64,000 nucleotides of DNA from Galeruca laticollis (GCA_963921935.1 OY998176.1:48881813-48945812), one strand, 5' to 3'; positions 1-10,566 are shown, counted from the stretch's first letter. Program-made: numbers and translations. The notes: generated by a model not told the origin, from the sequence alone.

Positions 1-115
1 AATAGAACAGATGATTCTACATGTTTTAAAGAAAGAAATTCTCCTTGTTACTTGATAAAGTTGCAAATTTCCTATATTCTTGTCTTTATCTCTTCAATAA
101 TTATTACGATAAGTT

Positions 116-116
<1 letters not shown>

Positions 117-164
<48 letters not shown>

Positions 165-170
165 TATATT
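117..170. repeat. (AT)n microsatellite
   Basis: Alternating AT/TA run with one C interruption near 159. The short reading frame through it only encodes Ile-Tyr repeats and is not a gene. Confidence 0.95.
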
Positions 171-665
171 AATTGTTAATTTTTCCGTATATTATTTCCG
201 TTGTCTTGAAAAAGAAACGAACTGTTTCGAAAGCTTGACATTAATAAAATAGTCCACACAATCTTCGCATAGTTTAATTGCTGGCCCCTGACAGCATCCC
301 CGATATTTAGGATGTGTATATATATCAAATTTCTCGATAGATTTTATGTAAGTAGTTAACATTTTCTTTTATTTTTAATAATGATAACATTGTCAATAAT
401 TTTGAGCCCTCGAGATTAGACTTAATCTAAATTCCTATTTTTTGTTCTTCCCTGTACACCGTTTGAAAATTCAGAATTTCGACAACACAAATGCCAGTTT
501 CCCCAAGGCATCAACTTTTATCAAGAATAACATTTTCTGATAAATGGATAATAAAAATGTTTTCCATGTGGTCCTGACTTTTTGAAACTCAGTGTATACC
601 AAATAGGAAATTTTATAGAGAAATTAATCAAATAACTTAGCCAACTTATTGATATTTATAATTAG
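171..665. other. no recognisable feature
   Basis: AT-rich sequence without a supported gene, RNA or repeat structure that I can see. Confidence 0.5.
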
Positions 666-1740
666 TTAGTCGAAGTCATCTTCACTTGATTCATCATTAT
701 TTCCAAAAGATATAACAAGTGGTTGTTTGGATTCCATATTATCAAGCTCCCACATCTTTTGTACCTCTTTACTTATGTGTTTTATAGCTTTTTGCCAAAT
801 TTCTTTTGTAATTTTTGATAATGATGGCATTGAGCGTTGCCGAACATCATCATGTTTAAATGCTGTATTGAGAGCCACATATCCTTTTCATTGTGTCCAA
901 ATAAGCTTGATCGAATTCAATTCATACTGATATAGTGGTAATCGAAGTAAAATAATTACTCGTCCCTTGGCCATTTCATCAATAGCGTATTTTCTAAATA
1001 CTGATGTATATTGCCTAGCTAACACTAAAAGTTCTTTCTTCAGCAGATCACTGTTAGTAGTAATTCCCTTTTCAATTAACCGATGCATTGTTTATTCCAA
1101 TTAGCCGTAGGTAACAATTATTTTAACCTTCAATGATATCCAAAAATATTACGGAATTGATGGGAAATAAGTCCAGCATCTGGTAGAACATATTGGCATT
1201 CATTTCTTCGTGGTTCGTGGCAATCTTTGGCTGAATTTGACACAAATTCAAGCAGACTACCATGTACAAAACCTACATCACCCCCAATATGGGTTATTAT
1301 TAAAGGTGGGTCTTTCCCAATTGGAATCTTCAAAGCCATTGATAATCCTTTTAAAAAAGCTTTCCTGGGATTTTAAACAGAGGCTTTTGTAAGAGTGTGT
1401 CCTTCATTCAGCCAGGTGCCATTTAAATAGAATATTCATTTTCCATCTGCTATCAATTTTCGTATTTCCCTCAACTATTTTTGTCTCCAAGAAAATATAT
1501 CTTCTTTTTTCACCAGTGCTGATCTACAATCCTGCTTCTCCCAAATAAAATTCAATTCATGTAAAGTTTTCCATAATTTCTCTTTATTATTGGTTGTTTT
1601 CGTCATCTTTAAGTGTTGATAAAACCTTGTCGATTAGTGGCATTTGCTTAATAAGGTAAAATGAATTAACTTTATTCCTAATAACATCTTTAACGCCTCG
1701 TCGATTTCTGGTGGCTTCTTCGCAGGTTCCATAATTAAAC
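666..1740 (-). pseudogene. decayed Tc1/mariner transposase, same family as the intact one at 31.8 kb
   Basis: Three reading-frame pieces (1130-1339, 888-1088, 666-878) line up in order with the intact transposase at 31831-33207. The first has LIITHIGGDVGFVHG against LIITHIGSEEGFVEG. The second has IDEMAKG and LPLYQYELNSIKLIW against VDEMAK and LPPYHCELNPIELVW. The third has the tail ending in an acidic EDDFD-type terminus. Weaker matches continue to about 1740, matching the segment after the helix-turn-helix. The frames are separated by frameshifts and the DNA-binding N-terminus is missing. The catalytic Glu of the NPIE motif is Lys here (NSIK), so this copy is dead. I could not find its terminal repeats. 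Confidence 0.8.
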
Positions 1741-4099
1741 AATTTTTTCGGTGTTTTAAAAGCTAGTCATAATAGCACATTTTGAAACTACGAAACAACA
1801 CTGCGAACGGTACACGTTGATGTGCTCGTGCACAAGAGCAGCATATACATTTATCACAACTATTTTTCCATGTATATAGTTAAAGCTGCAGTTTTAAGTT
1901 TCCGTGAATTAAAACTTGTGGATGATGCCATTTTTCTTACAAAAATTCAGAGGTTTAGTTTACTTTTCTTGCTGCTCTGTTCCTAGGAGTTTATAGATCA
2001 AGACACAGTTTACTAATAAAATTAATAGGGTCTGATATGGTTTATGAAGATTAACCTTTTCTATTTTTTTTAAAACTGCAAAACTCGGTCAAGACTATAA
2101 ATTTCAAAAATATTTTCTAAAGTTCTATTTCAGAGACTGGCGTTAGTACTTATTATTAATGATGTAGTGATGAGTTTTCTTATTATTTCATTAATTATAA
2201 TAGTTATAACACACGTTCAGGCTACAGAGTAATCTGAAATAAAGTTGAGATTATTCGATTAGCAAGTTATGTAAAATTAATAAAGTCAATTTTTCTTCAC
2301 TAAAACCCTTGCACTCCAAATCAAATTTAAAACTGCACAATAATGATTCTGAACGTGACTATCCGGATCAACCCTAAATGCAAACCCTTTTAATACATTT
2401 TTTTCAAGTCTTTTGTATAAACTAGCCTCATCTCTTGTTTCACACTTTTTTTAACCAAGTAGCTGTCTAGGGATTTAATACCACCCTTTATGCATCGAAT
2501 GTTAACAAAAAGGGTTAGCGGGTAGCCGTTGGCTATCGTGGACGTTTAGGTACCGCCCCTTTAGACCCACATGCAAGGCTCATGGTGTTTTATTATGTAA
2601 AATTCCAGTTTTATGAATTAGAAGGGGCGTTGGCTCATAAATTTTCAGATAATAGGTGATGTACCGACCAATAAGCTACTTACTGCACCTAGCATCTCAT
2701 TATTGAATAAAAGCTGCTTGTTTTTCTTTTCAAATATATATTGTTATGATCACTTTCTAATAAAAAAAACATTCAGATTTATTTACAGAAAAATTTAGCA
2801 CATTGGGCTACTTGGATTCTGGAATAGCAGCAATGTCAACCGATTACCATGGTCTTTTATAAATAATCATTTGAAAACTCAAAAGTGTCCCAGACATTTT
2901 GACACTGATATGGTTTACTATGCTCACTTTCTGAGAATGTTGTAAACAACTTTATTTGTCGTGAAAAGGACGTCGTTGTCCTTTGTCAAAGACCCTATAA
3001 GATAAGCCGATAAATTGACGTTTTTCCCTTGACTTTTTGTGCCCTTTTTGCTTTGTTGTACTTTATAGACAACCTTCAGAAACAGGTAGCTATAACCTAG
3101 ATGTTTTAAAAGACGCCGTAAATCAGTTTAATGGACCTATTTATAATTTTGGTAGTTCCAAGATTTTCTACAGTTTTGGATCAGTGCACAAACAGTGTCG
3201 TAGTGGTCGACAATAAGGATATAACATATTTTTTTCTCGCAATCTATTGGTTCAAGGAAAATACTTTAAGATTAAATTATTTTTTAAATAAACAGGGATT
3301 TCAAGTAAAACTTTTATTTTATGAACATAATCCTATACAGTGTATATACCTAACTTGGAACCATAATTGAAACTTTTTTATCATTGGTTTTATGGAAAAA
3401 ATACATTCTTTGTATGATTCTTGTAGACGCCCTGTTTTATTGATCATAACCCCATAAACTGTACTTAGACACATTGACTTGGTCAAAAAACTATTCCACA
3501 AAAAAATTATTGTTTGCGCTAATTGTTCAAATTTAGGAAAATTCTTGGCAACACCTAATCAAAGTTTCAAAGGATAGTAGTAATAAAAATATCGAATGGA
3601 GATATTGTTTATCGGAAATAGAAATTTTGAAGTGTTGAAACCGTGAGACAAATCTGTATAATTAGATTTGGGCGAAAACTGGAATTAACAATAGTATTAT
3701 TGCAATTTACCTGATCTTTTCGTTCCTTTTTTGTCTATTCTTTGCTAAATATCCTTGGGTATGTCAAAATAGAAACATATAATCGTCTTAGCAAAAGTCG
3801 GTAAGTTCTTTTTCAATTCTTTTTGTCTTTAATTTTATTTCTATATTCATTTATTTGAAAGATTGTATTTATACTTAAATATTGCGTTTATTGTTTTACG
3901 AAGGAACAGTCATAATTGATAAAAAGTGGTACAAAACTTAAATTGTAACCACCAGATATCAATTTTTAAGCCGTATACGAAGTTTATTAAAAAAGGTGAA
4001 TTTTGCTCAAGACTAGCATGTTAATCGCCCAAATGGAACATAAAAAAATTCTTCAGGCCCAAACAGAGTTATTTATTCAAATGATAAATGATACTAGTC
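1741..4099. other. no recognisable feature
   Basis: About 2.4 kb without a coding frame I can assign. A relatively GC-rich stretch at about 2510-2590 stands out from the AT-rich background, but I cannot identify it. Small open frames at 3131-3370 and 3319-3501 look random. Confidence 0.4.
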
Positions 4100-4975
4100 T
4101 TAATATAGTGAGAGTTCTAGAGCAGATGGACACATACCATCGAGTTATTGGTCTAATACGCTGAAGACGTGGTAAACCTTCTGGAGACTATTACAAGAAG
4201 TGACGTCATGCTACAAGAAGTGGCAGCCTCAGGAGACTAAAGAAGTGACGTCACAGAAGGATTGTGACGTATCGTGCCGTGATATTGTAGAAGATATTTA
4301 ATAAAAATCTTGCTGGAGATGAGATTCGAACCGTCAGCCTGCCTGGCGCGCTTGGTCAAATTCACCTTGTATTTCCACTAAACTATCGCGGTACGATGTT
4401 ATCAGGGACTAAATGAAAGTTGCAGCGCGCGCTTCATAATTTGATGTAGCGCTGGTTGCGAAATGACATTAACATGCGCATGTGCTGAAAGTGCAATCAT
4501 AAGATATTAAAAGTATTTACAGTATATTGCGAAAGAATAAATCTTCTTTTAAGAGATATTTAAAATCCAATGAGTTGACCGTGGCATTTTAGAAATGATT
4601 TATTTTGTATTAATTCTCACATTCTCCGATAATTTGGGATTGTGAGAAAAAGTGTATGCCATCAGAAGACATTTTAGCAACACAGTATTTTGCGAAAGAA
4701 TAAACCTTCTTTTAAGACATTGTGTTTTAATAAATTGATCGCAGCATTTTAGAAATAATTTTTTATATTGTATTAAAATCTCACATTTGGGTATTGAGCA
4801 TGCGCAATGGTTGTAGAAGTGCTTCTTTTATAATAAATGATTGTGAGAAGATGTGTGTTTCTATTACAATGTCATCAGAAGAGTGTAGACGTAAATTGGA
4901 GGAATTTACTAAAAGTACTCAAGAATTGAAAAAAGATATTTCATTTTATGAAAATAAAAATGAAGTGAAAGCAGA
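4100..4975. repeat. left TIR of the Polinton
   Basis: Inverted match to the right TIR, very close over the outer 350 bases and interrupted further in by indels. This side carries an internal duplication: the segment with the CATTTTAGAAAT motif near 4585 recurs near 4750. The match ends at about 4972-4975, exactly where the protease frame on the minus strand is cut. The TIR is unusually long and includes the first ~55 codons of a gene. Confidence 0.9.
4303..4396 (-). promoter_or_regulatory. tRNA-like Pol III unit in left TIR (A box, B box, T5)
   Basis: Read on the minus strand, an A-box-like TAGTTTAGTGG (4375-4385) is followed about 53 bases later by a near-perfect B box, GGTTCGAATCT (4320-4330), and then by a TTTTT terminator (4303-4307). 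This is the order and spacing of an internal Pol III promoter. Transcription would run outward, toward the flanking DNA. The T-arm stem pairs poorly and I cannot fold a canonical cloverleaf, so it resembles a SINE head more than a working tRNA. Transcription is inference. Confidence 0.5.
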
Positions 4976-5051
4976 TTACCAAATGAATCGAAATATTCAA
5001 CGCAGTTATTTATCTTTCTATATGCTACCCAATGCGTGCCTGGGTTTTTAG
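4800..5051 (+). pseudogene. 5' fragment of the TIR-borne gene, left copy
   Basis: The first ~55 residues (MRNGCRSASFIINDCEKMC and a charged helix) are almost identical to the minus-strand gene at 16394-16672. From about 4972 the frame runs into unrelated DNA that is the antisense of the protease gene. It is therefore a truncated duplicate created by the long TIR. Confidence 0.75.
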
Positions 5052-5216
5052 ACACATCCAAATTTAGTATTACTGATTCACATCGTCGTGGTCCGTTTTT
5101 CGACAGAGAATCGCGCATGTACACACCTCTAAAATATTTTATTTTTAATAATTTTGCAAACTTGATTAATTCATAGTCGAATAGTGCTCTATTGGGTAGC
5201 TTCAACGGAAGTTTTT
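4976..5216 (-). pseudogene. Polinton cysteine protease (adenain-like), 3' end lost
   Basis: The frame shows the N-terminal part of the adenovirus-type C5 protease found in Polintons. The motif GTHWVAY has the catalytic His, and EYFDSFGN the acidic residue. The catalytic Cys region that should follow is missing. After FGNL the frame passes straight into the left TIR (antisense) and ends meaninglessly at 4909. No ATG is visible; the frame opens at about 5216. It follows the PLA2/pX gene on the same strand, separated only by a T8 run (5212-5219), and the two may once have been read together. In Polintons this enzyme matures virion proteins. This copy cannot be active. Confidence 0.85.
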
Positions 5217-5998
5217 TTTAAGAATAAGCCATATCCACCTTTAGCGTTCTTCCGCAAATACAATCCTTTACCTATAGACTCCATAGCTTTATTATGACGA
5301 TGATCTTCTTCCAATTTCTTTTGAGCATTTTTTTGCATCGATGACAGTTTTCGCAATGCCAGCAGTACCGCCTGATAATGCTCCTAAAGCTGAAAGTCCA
5401 GCAAATAGAGGAATTAGAGGTAAAAATCCTCCAGATTTAGCCACAGGTATTATTCTAGGTATTGGCACATGTTTTGGTCCTCCAAATTTTTGAATAAGAG
5501 ATTTTGCTGCTCGCAATGCAAACATCGCTGTATCTGACAGCGAAGATCCCTTTTTCATGGATTTCTTCACCTTCATAACCACATCACGATGAAAAGATCG
5601 ACGCTTCTTCATACCCATTCTCAACTTGCGTTTAACCTTCATTCCGTTGGTTACAAACCAGGCGGCTGCCTTTTCACCTAATTTAGCGTCTTTTGACTTT
5701 ACTCGCTCCCAAGCGGCGTTTTCTAGTACCAAATCGGCTTTGTGACGATCTGTGAGTGACTTGTTAGATGCGTATGCGATATCGTGATTTTTGCAAGCTG
5801 AGTCGAGAGCGTTGACACCTGTATCTCCTCGTAGTAGCCATTTTTTCAGACGCGTTCCAGCTATATAAATAGAGGATTTAATATTGTGAAAAAATAAAAA
5901 TAGTTAAACTTAGGTCCGCAGTATTGGTAGCCAGGAAAATGAAGCTCAAAAGGCAAATTGTTTATGAGTGAATTTAGCACACCTTCGTGAATCAACAT
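5189..5998 (-). pseudogene. PLA2-domain / pX-like virion protein, two exons
   Basis: A start ATG lies at 5998 with an in-frame stop just upstream. Exon 1 (5914-5998) ends in GYQYCG. Exon 2 opens with GTRLKKW and carries ACKNHDIAY, the His-Asp signature of a parvovirus-type phospholipase A2 domain. Then come a Lys/Arg-rich stretch and the hydrophobic GGFLPLIPLFAGLSALGALS, typical of the Polinton/adenovirus pX-like protein. The intervening 53 bases (5861-5913) look like an intron with a good TATATAG acceptor, but the donor reads CTAAGT instead of GTAAGT. A T7 run at 5328-5334 shifts the frame near the C-terminus, giving a premature stop at 5289. The undisturbed frame would end at 5189. Such proteins are thought to help virions breach membranes; that role is family knowledge. 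Confidence 0.8.
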
Positions 5999-6066
5999 GA
6001 AGACTGACTATTTGCTCACGATGGAACCTATAATTATAGCTGCACTGTTTGAAAAAGTATCATAAG

Positions 6067-6753
6067 ATGGAGATTGTTAAACAAGAGCAGTCATTACCGA
6101 TTGAAAATTTCGATAGCGTTTTGGAAGATAGACGTAGTCGAAAACATGGACTTTTATTACCTGATTCGTTTCGTGCTATTATTTGTGGCCCTAGCGGATG
6201 TGGGAAAACAAATATTGTGCTATCATTGCTGTTCAATCCAAATGGTGAAAAATTTAAAAATGTCTACGTTTATTCTAAATCTCTATATCAACCAAAATAC
6301 CAACTGCTCGAAGAAGTTTTGTCTGGTGTAAAAGGTGTGGGATATTATCCGTTTGAAGAAAACGATGAAATTGTAAGTCCTGCACAATCCAAACCGAATT
6401 CGATTTTCATTTTTGACGATGTGTCATGCGACAAACAACAAACAATTCAAAAATATTTTTCCATGTGTAGGCATAGAAGTATTGATGTCTTCTACCTATG
6501 TCAGACTTATTCGAAAATACCAAAGCAGCTAATACGTGATAACTGCAATATGATTATAATGTTTAAACAGGATGAAATTAACCTTAAACATGCCTTCAAC
6601 GAACACGTTTCCCCCGACATGTCATTTGACGAATTCAAGAAAATGTGCTCTGAATGCTGGAATGATAAATATGGCGCTTTGGTTATTGTTAAGGACTTTG
6701 ATTTACAAGATGGTAGATATCGTAAAGGATTCGATATGTATATAAAAATATAA
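6067..6753 (+). CDS. Polinton genome-packaging ATPase (A32/FtsK-HerA type)
   Basis: An intact frame of 228 residues. Walker A is GPSGCGKT near residue 43, Walker B is FIFDDV near residue 115, and a sensor-like YLCQTYSKIP follows at about 145. These are the features of the poxvirus A32-like ATPase that pumps DNA into capsids, present in nearly all Polintons. The ATG at 6067 follows an in-frame TTG 18 bases upstream and fits the usual start. It is divergent from the PLA2/pX gene, with only ~70 bases between the two starts, so the two probably shared a promoter region. It is one of the few genes here with no visible defect. Confidence 0.93.
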   Translation: MEIVKQEQSLPIENFDSVLEDRRSRKHGLLLPDSFRAIICGPSGCGKTNIVLSLLFNPNGEKFKNVYVYSKSLYQPKYQLLEEVLSGVKGVGYYPFEENDEIVSPAQSKPNSIFIFDDVSCDKQQTIQKYFSMCRHRSIDVFYLCQTYSKIPKQLIRDNCNMIIMFKQDEINLKHAFNEHVSPDMSFDEFKKMCSECWNDKYGALVIVKDFDLQDGRYRKGFDMYIKI

Positions 6754-6780
6754 TAATTATTCAACCATTCATTTTTCATT

Positions 6781-7766
6781 ATGATGTCATCTGATGCAGA
6801 CGCTGTGCGAAAACGAAAAATTGCAGATCTGAAACGAATTATTAAAAAAAGTATTTATCTTTTAAACTGAACAAAACTGAGCATGATGAGACACTAAATA
6901 GAATTTTCAAACCTATATCTAGTCCACTCAAAGATATCGTAAATATTATGAATACATCTAAGGCAAACAAGCAGATTACAGCAGCCCTACCTCCACCACC
7001 ACAGCCACATCATCTAAAGAGAAAAAAGAACATGTTCCCAATTTTATCAGTGATGAAGAATTATACAGTTATGATCCGAAAAATGAATCAGTATTTACGG
7101 ATGATGATGATGATGATGGTGAACCTCAAGCGAATACTAGTGAACATTTCTCACCATGAACAGTCAACGAGTACATCGAACAATATCCTACAATGGGCCG
7201 ACAATGTGTCATCGATTTCTTTAATGAAGACTCACAAATCGATGATTTGTATGGTCCAAAGTATAATGCTGAAAACGATCAGTGGACTCTGGGGAATAAA
7301 CGCATAAACTTTGACGCAAAAAAACGGAGATATATTCGTAGAAGGAGATAAAGGATGGGATAGAATACCAGCTACTCCAGGTCTTTACCAATTACTTTTC
7401 TACGAACACCCCAAATATACCGAAGATGATTTACCTACATACAAAATATTATTGGAACAAACGGGGGTTCATTTAAAAAAAGATAGAACACTAAAAGGTT
7501 CTCAGCGGTGGAAGTATATTAATATTATTAAAAAGCAATTTATTATAAGACGAAACACTACCACTAACATCGTAGGTAAAGGTTTACCTGATCACATCCT
7601 GACCTATAATGATAAAGATATAGAGTACGTTTACTGGAACGATGTAAATGAGATTGTTGAAAGGCTTAGAGAGTTAATAGCTTCCAAGGATGCAGGTAAC
7701 ACTTCAAATGATAATGAGATTGTTTCCATTATACATGAACTTCGTGAACCTGGTTATATATACTAG
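6781..7766 (+). pseudogene. DUF8207-like Polinton protein, frameshifted
   Basis: Starts at ATGATG 28 bases after the ATPase stop. The N-terminal piece is basic and short before a frameshift near 6850. A middle piece has an acidic Asp run (near 7095-7115) and reads VIDFFNEDSQIDDLYGPKY. The C-terminal piece (7311-7766) has DIFVEGDKGWDR, ATPGLYQLLFYEHP and DLPTYKILLEQT. The order YGP, then G-D-xx-GLY-L, then DL-Y-IL is what I remember of the DUF8207 family common in insect Polintons; function unknown. At least two frame changes and a stop make it a pseudogene. Confidence 0.6.
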
Positions 7767-7853
7767 ATATATTGATATATTCTACTCATTTTCAACATGA
7801 GTGTCGACAAGTTTGGTCGACATTTTAATACAAATATGATTGAAGCACGATTA

Positions 7854-8953
7854 AAATAAACGGTTTTAAAGATTAAAACTAACTTTTCCGCATATGTGGC
7901 CCTGAACAATATTCTATCATAAAATTGTTACTTGTATACACTTCGGGGGATGTATCGTGCTAACAAACCGAAATTTCTCCAAAAATGTAGTATATCTAGT
8001 TTTATAGGACCCGCTGTACTCGCTCTAGTCAACTGAAAATCAATAGTATACCTTGAACAATACTTATTTATAAAGTTGATCAATTCTCCAAAAATGACAA
8101 AAATTTGGTACTTCAAGTACCACAGCACCCGTTGTACTGGCTTTAGTGAGCTTAATATCAATAGAGTTCATCTTTAAGACGCTCTGAATAATATCCAATC
8201 ATAAAATTGGTCACTTGTATATACTCCGGAGGCTGTCTCGTGCTAACAAACTGAAACTTCTCCAAAAATGACAAAAATATCGTACTTAAAGTACTGTAGC
8301 ACCGGTTGTATTTGCTCTGGTGAGCTGAAAATCAATAGGGTTCATCAGTGAGATGCCCTGAATAATATTCAATCATAAAATTGGTGACTTGTTGAACTCC
8401 GGAGGCTGTATCGTGCTAACAAACTGAAATTTCTTGAAAAACGACAAAATGTCGTACTTCAAGTACCATAGCACCCGCTGTACTGGCTCTGGTGAGCTGA
8501 AAATCAATACGGTTCATCAGTGAGATGCCCTAAATAATATTCAATCATAAAATTGGTGACTTGTTGAACACCGGAGGCTGTATCGTGCTAACAAACTGAA
8601 ATTTCTTGAAAAACGACAAAATGTCGAACTTCAAGTACCATAGCACCCGTTGTACTGGCTCTGGTGTGCTGAAAATCAATAGGGTTCATCTGTGAAATCT
8701 TAACATTATTTCATCATAAAATTGGTGACTTATTGCACTCCGGAGGCTGTATCGTGCTAACAAGACTTGCAAGGAAAAGTGGCCGACGACAACGACGACG
8801 ACGACGACATACACACAGGATTTTTTTTCTAAAAACCGTTTTTCGTGTTGTTGTTGATGGATAACGTAAAAATAACTCAAAAAATAATTTCAAATTTCCA
8901 ACTTTTTTGTGGGTAAACCAATACTTCTCTCGCATATTAGATAGGTTGGCGGA
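7854..8953. mobile_element. tandem-repeat-bearing element, copy A
   Basis: Matches 45381-46374 in inverted orientation. The organisation is: a start near AATAAACGGTTTTAAAG, then 4-5 tandem units of ~170 bases, then a CGA-type microsatellite (about 8786-8810), then a non-repeated tail ending in GATAGGTTGGCGG. It encodes nothing convincing. Possible class: a non-autonomous Helitron-like or similar element with a central minisatellite; unproven. Insertion is inside a Polinton gene. Flanks suggest TAAAA on both sides, too short and A-rich to prove a target duplication. Confidence 0.75.
7930..8760. repeat. tandem array of ~170-bp units in copy A
   Basis: The phrase TGTATCGTGCTAACAAACTG recurs with small changes near 7951, 8234, 8407, 8579 and 8748, giving periods of 169-173 bases. 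A shortened unit lies between 7951 and 8234. Each unit contains an inverted pair GTACTTCAAGTAC and ends near CAATCATAAAATTGGTGAC. Confidence 0.9.
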
Positions 8954-9648
8954 AAAGTAAAAACTCGAATTAGCTGAACTGTCTTTGAACACAAGTATTC
9001 AGCAAATAAATCACATAATGAAATCATTGATGAGTAATATATCAACTCAAGAGTATGTAGATAATGCAATAGAGTCAAATGGTCAATCTATATTGAAGAA
9101 CCTCAAAAAAATGAAAGACAAATTTGAAGCAATACACAATGACTATTATTCAAAAATTGCTACTCTTAATACAAACATTATTCAAATGCCAAGAAAAAAA
9201 TACGTTGATGATCTCATTTCAAAGTCAAATGACAAACAGATACGTCAATTCACAGAAACCTATCACACAAAGTGTCTAATCAGCTTAAGAGGTACAAAAA
9301 AATTTAACAAGACCTTCTATGTTTTGGATACTGCAGGTACAGCGTTTGTATTCCCCTTTGATTGTAAAATTGAAAGCTGTAAACATTACGCTTCTGATGG
9401 GAGTGTTTTATTGAAGAATACTATAGAATTCTATGGAATATCAGTATCATCACTCAAGTGAACTTACCATAAAGAAGAACGATAAAGTATAATTTAAATT
9501 GGGTAGTCGAGATTATTTTTGCATGGATCTTCTCGTACAATGTAATTTAGAAGAATAATCTGTCGAGAGGTTTAACCGCAGATAAGCGAATTGACCTTGT
9601 AACTTAGATATAACAAATTAAGTTAAAGTTCTTTGTTCACTACACATC

Positions 9649-10566
9649 ATGTCTGCAGACAAGATTCAACTTGTTAAGGAATTGCATAAACCGATTCGAC
9701 GAAATTATCCACGCCGACGGACAATAATTAAAGGTCTTGATGACTTATGGCAAATGGATCTAGCTGAAATGAGACCGTATGCAAGGCATAATAAAGGATT
9801 TAAAATGAGTTTGGTAGTAATAGACTGTTTCTCGAAATTCATGTGGACTCGTCCGCTAAAGACTAAAAAGGGTGAAGAAATAACTCGAGCATTTTCAAGT
9901 ATTATCAGAAGCGGTAGAACACCAAAAAACCTTCAATCAGATCAAGGAACAGAATTTTACAATACTAAATTCCAATCACTGATGAAAAAACATAATATCA
10001 ATCATTATAGTACGTTTAGTACAAAGAAAGCAGCAATTGCAGAGAGAGTTATTAGAACGCTCAAAACGAAACTTTATAAACATTTCAGCTTAATTGGAAA
10101 ATGGATTGATATTTTACCTCAAATCACAAAGGAATACAATGACACAAAACATAGTAAAACTGGATACAAACCATCAGAAGTGAATGAAAGTAACGAAAAA
10201 TTGATTTGAAATGAGAAATTCAGTTATTTGAAAATTGCCGGACCTAGAAAGTTGAATGTAGGAGATATTGTGCGAATAAGTAAAGCGAAACATGCTTTTG
10301 AAAAAGGTTACACTCCGAATTTTACAACTGAATTATTCAAAATTACGAAAGTCAAAATAACGAATCCTGTAACGTATTTGATAGAAGATATGGCAGGATC
10401 GCCTATTAGAGGTTGTTTCTATGAAGAAGAATTACAAAAAACCAAAAATCCTAACATTTATCTCGTTGAAAGAGTATTGAAGAGGAAACGTTACAAAATA
10501 TACGTTAAATGGTTAGGCTTAGACAAAAAACATAACAGTTGGATATACGCCGATGATGTAGTATAG
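9649..10566 (+). pseudogene. Polinton integrase with C-terminal chromodomain, one stop
   Basis: A retroviral-type integrase that inserts Polinton DNA into the chromosome. The DDE residues are visible: Asp in WQMDLAEM (about residue 37), Asp in LQSDQGTEF (about 98) and Glu in AERVIRTLK (about 130). The C-terminal part has KLNVGDIVRISK and then a chromodomain, NIYLVERVLKRKRYKIYVKW followed by NSWIYADDV, which in related elements can bind modified histones. The start MSADKIQ is at ATG 9649. A single in-frame TGA at 10207-10209 separates the catalytic core from the C-terminal domains; otherwise the frame is continuous to 10566. Confidence 0.92.

Larger units (their letters stand above)
7797..9461 (+). 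pseudogene. Polinton coiled-coil protein split by a repeat element
   Basis: The 5' piece starts at ATG 7797 (MSVDKFGRHFNTNMIEARLK) and is interrupted at about 7854. The 3' piece resumes after 8957 with LAELSLNTSIQQINHIMKSL and runs to 9461. A heptad-like helical region covers residues ~10-90 of the 3' piece, followed by a compact C-terminal domain containing FVFPFDCKIE. Splicing out the 1.1-kb repeat nearly restores one frame, so the insertion came after the gene was established. MSVDKFGRH-type starts occur in Polinton structural proteins, but I cannot name the function. Confidence 0.6.

Noticed and set aside
52..252. 66-codon open frame
   Set aside because: It runs through the AT microsatellite (Ile-Tyr repeats); a product of low complexity.
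4094..4099. 6-bp target-site duplication of the Polinton
   Set aside because: CTAGTC and CTACTT agree at only four of six bases, and the TIR boundary is uncertain by several bases.
4303..4396. Canonical tRNA gene
   Set aside because: A and B boxes are present, but acceptor and T stems do not pair properly, so I call it tRNA-like only.
7930..8760. Possible CRISPR-like or regulatory repeat array
   Set aside because: Units are ~170 bases and contiguous, with no short repeats separated by unique spacers, in a eukaryotic context. It is a tandem repeat.
7882..8958. 11-bp TIR (AACTTTTCCGC) with AAAACT target duplication for copy A
   Set aside because: Copy B shares the sequence outside this supposed left end, so the match is inside the element and not at its border.
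8686..9078. Minus-strand frames rich in Arg or Val across the CGA microsatellite
   Set aside because: Translations of a simple repeat and of the antisense of a Polinton gene.
8890..9078. 62-codon minus-strand frame
   Set aside because: Antisense of the coiled-coil protein fragment.
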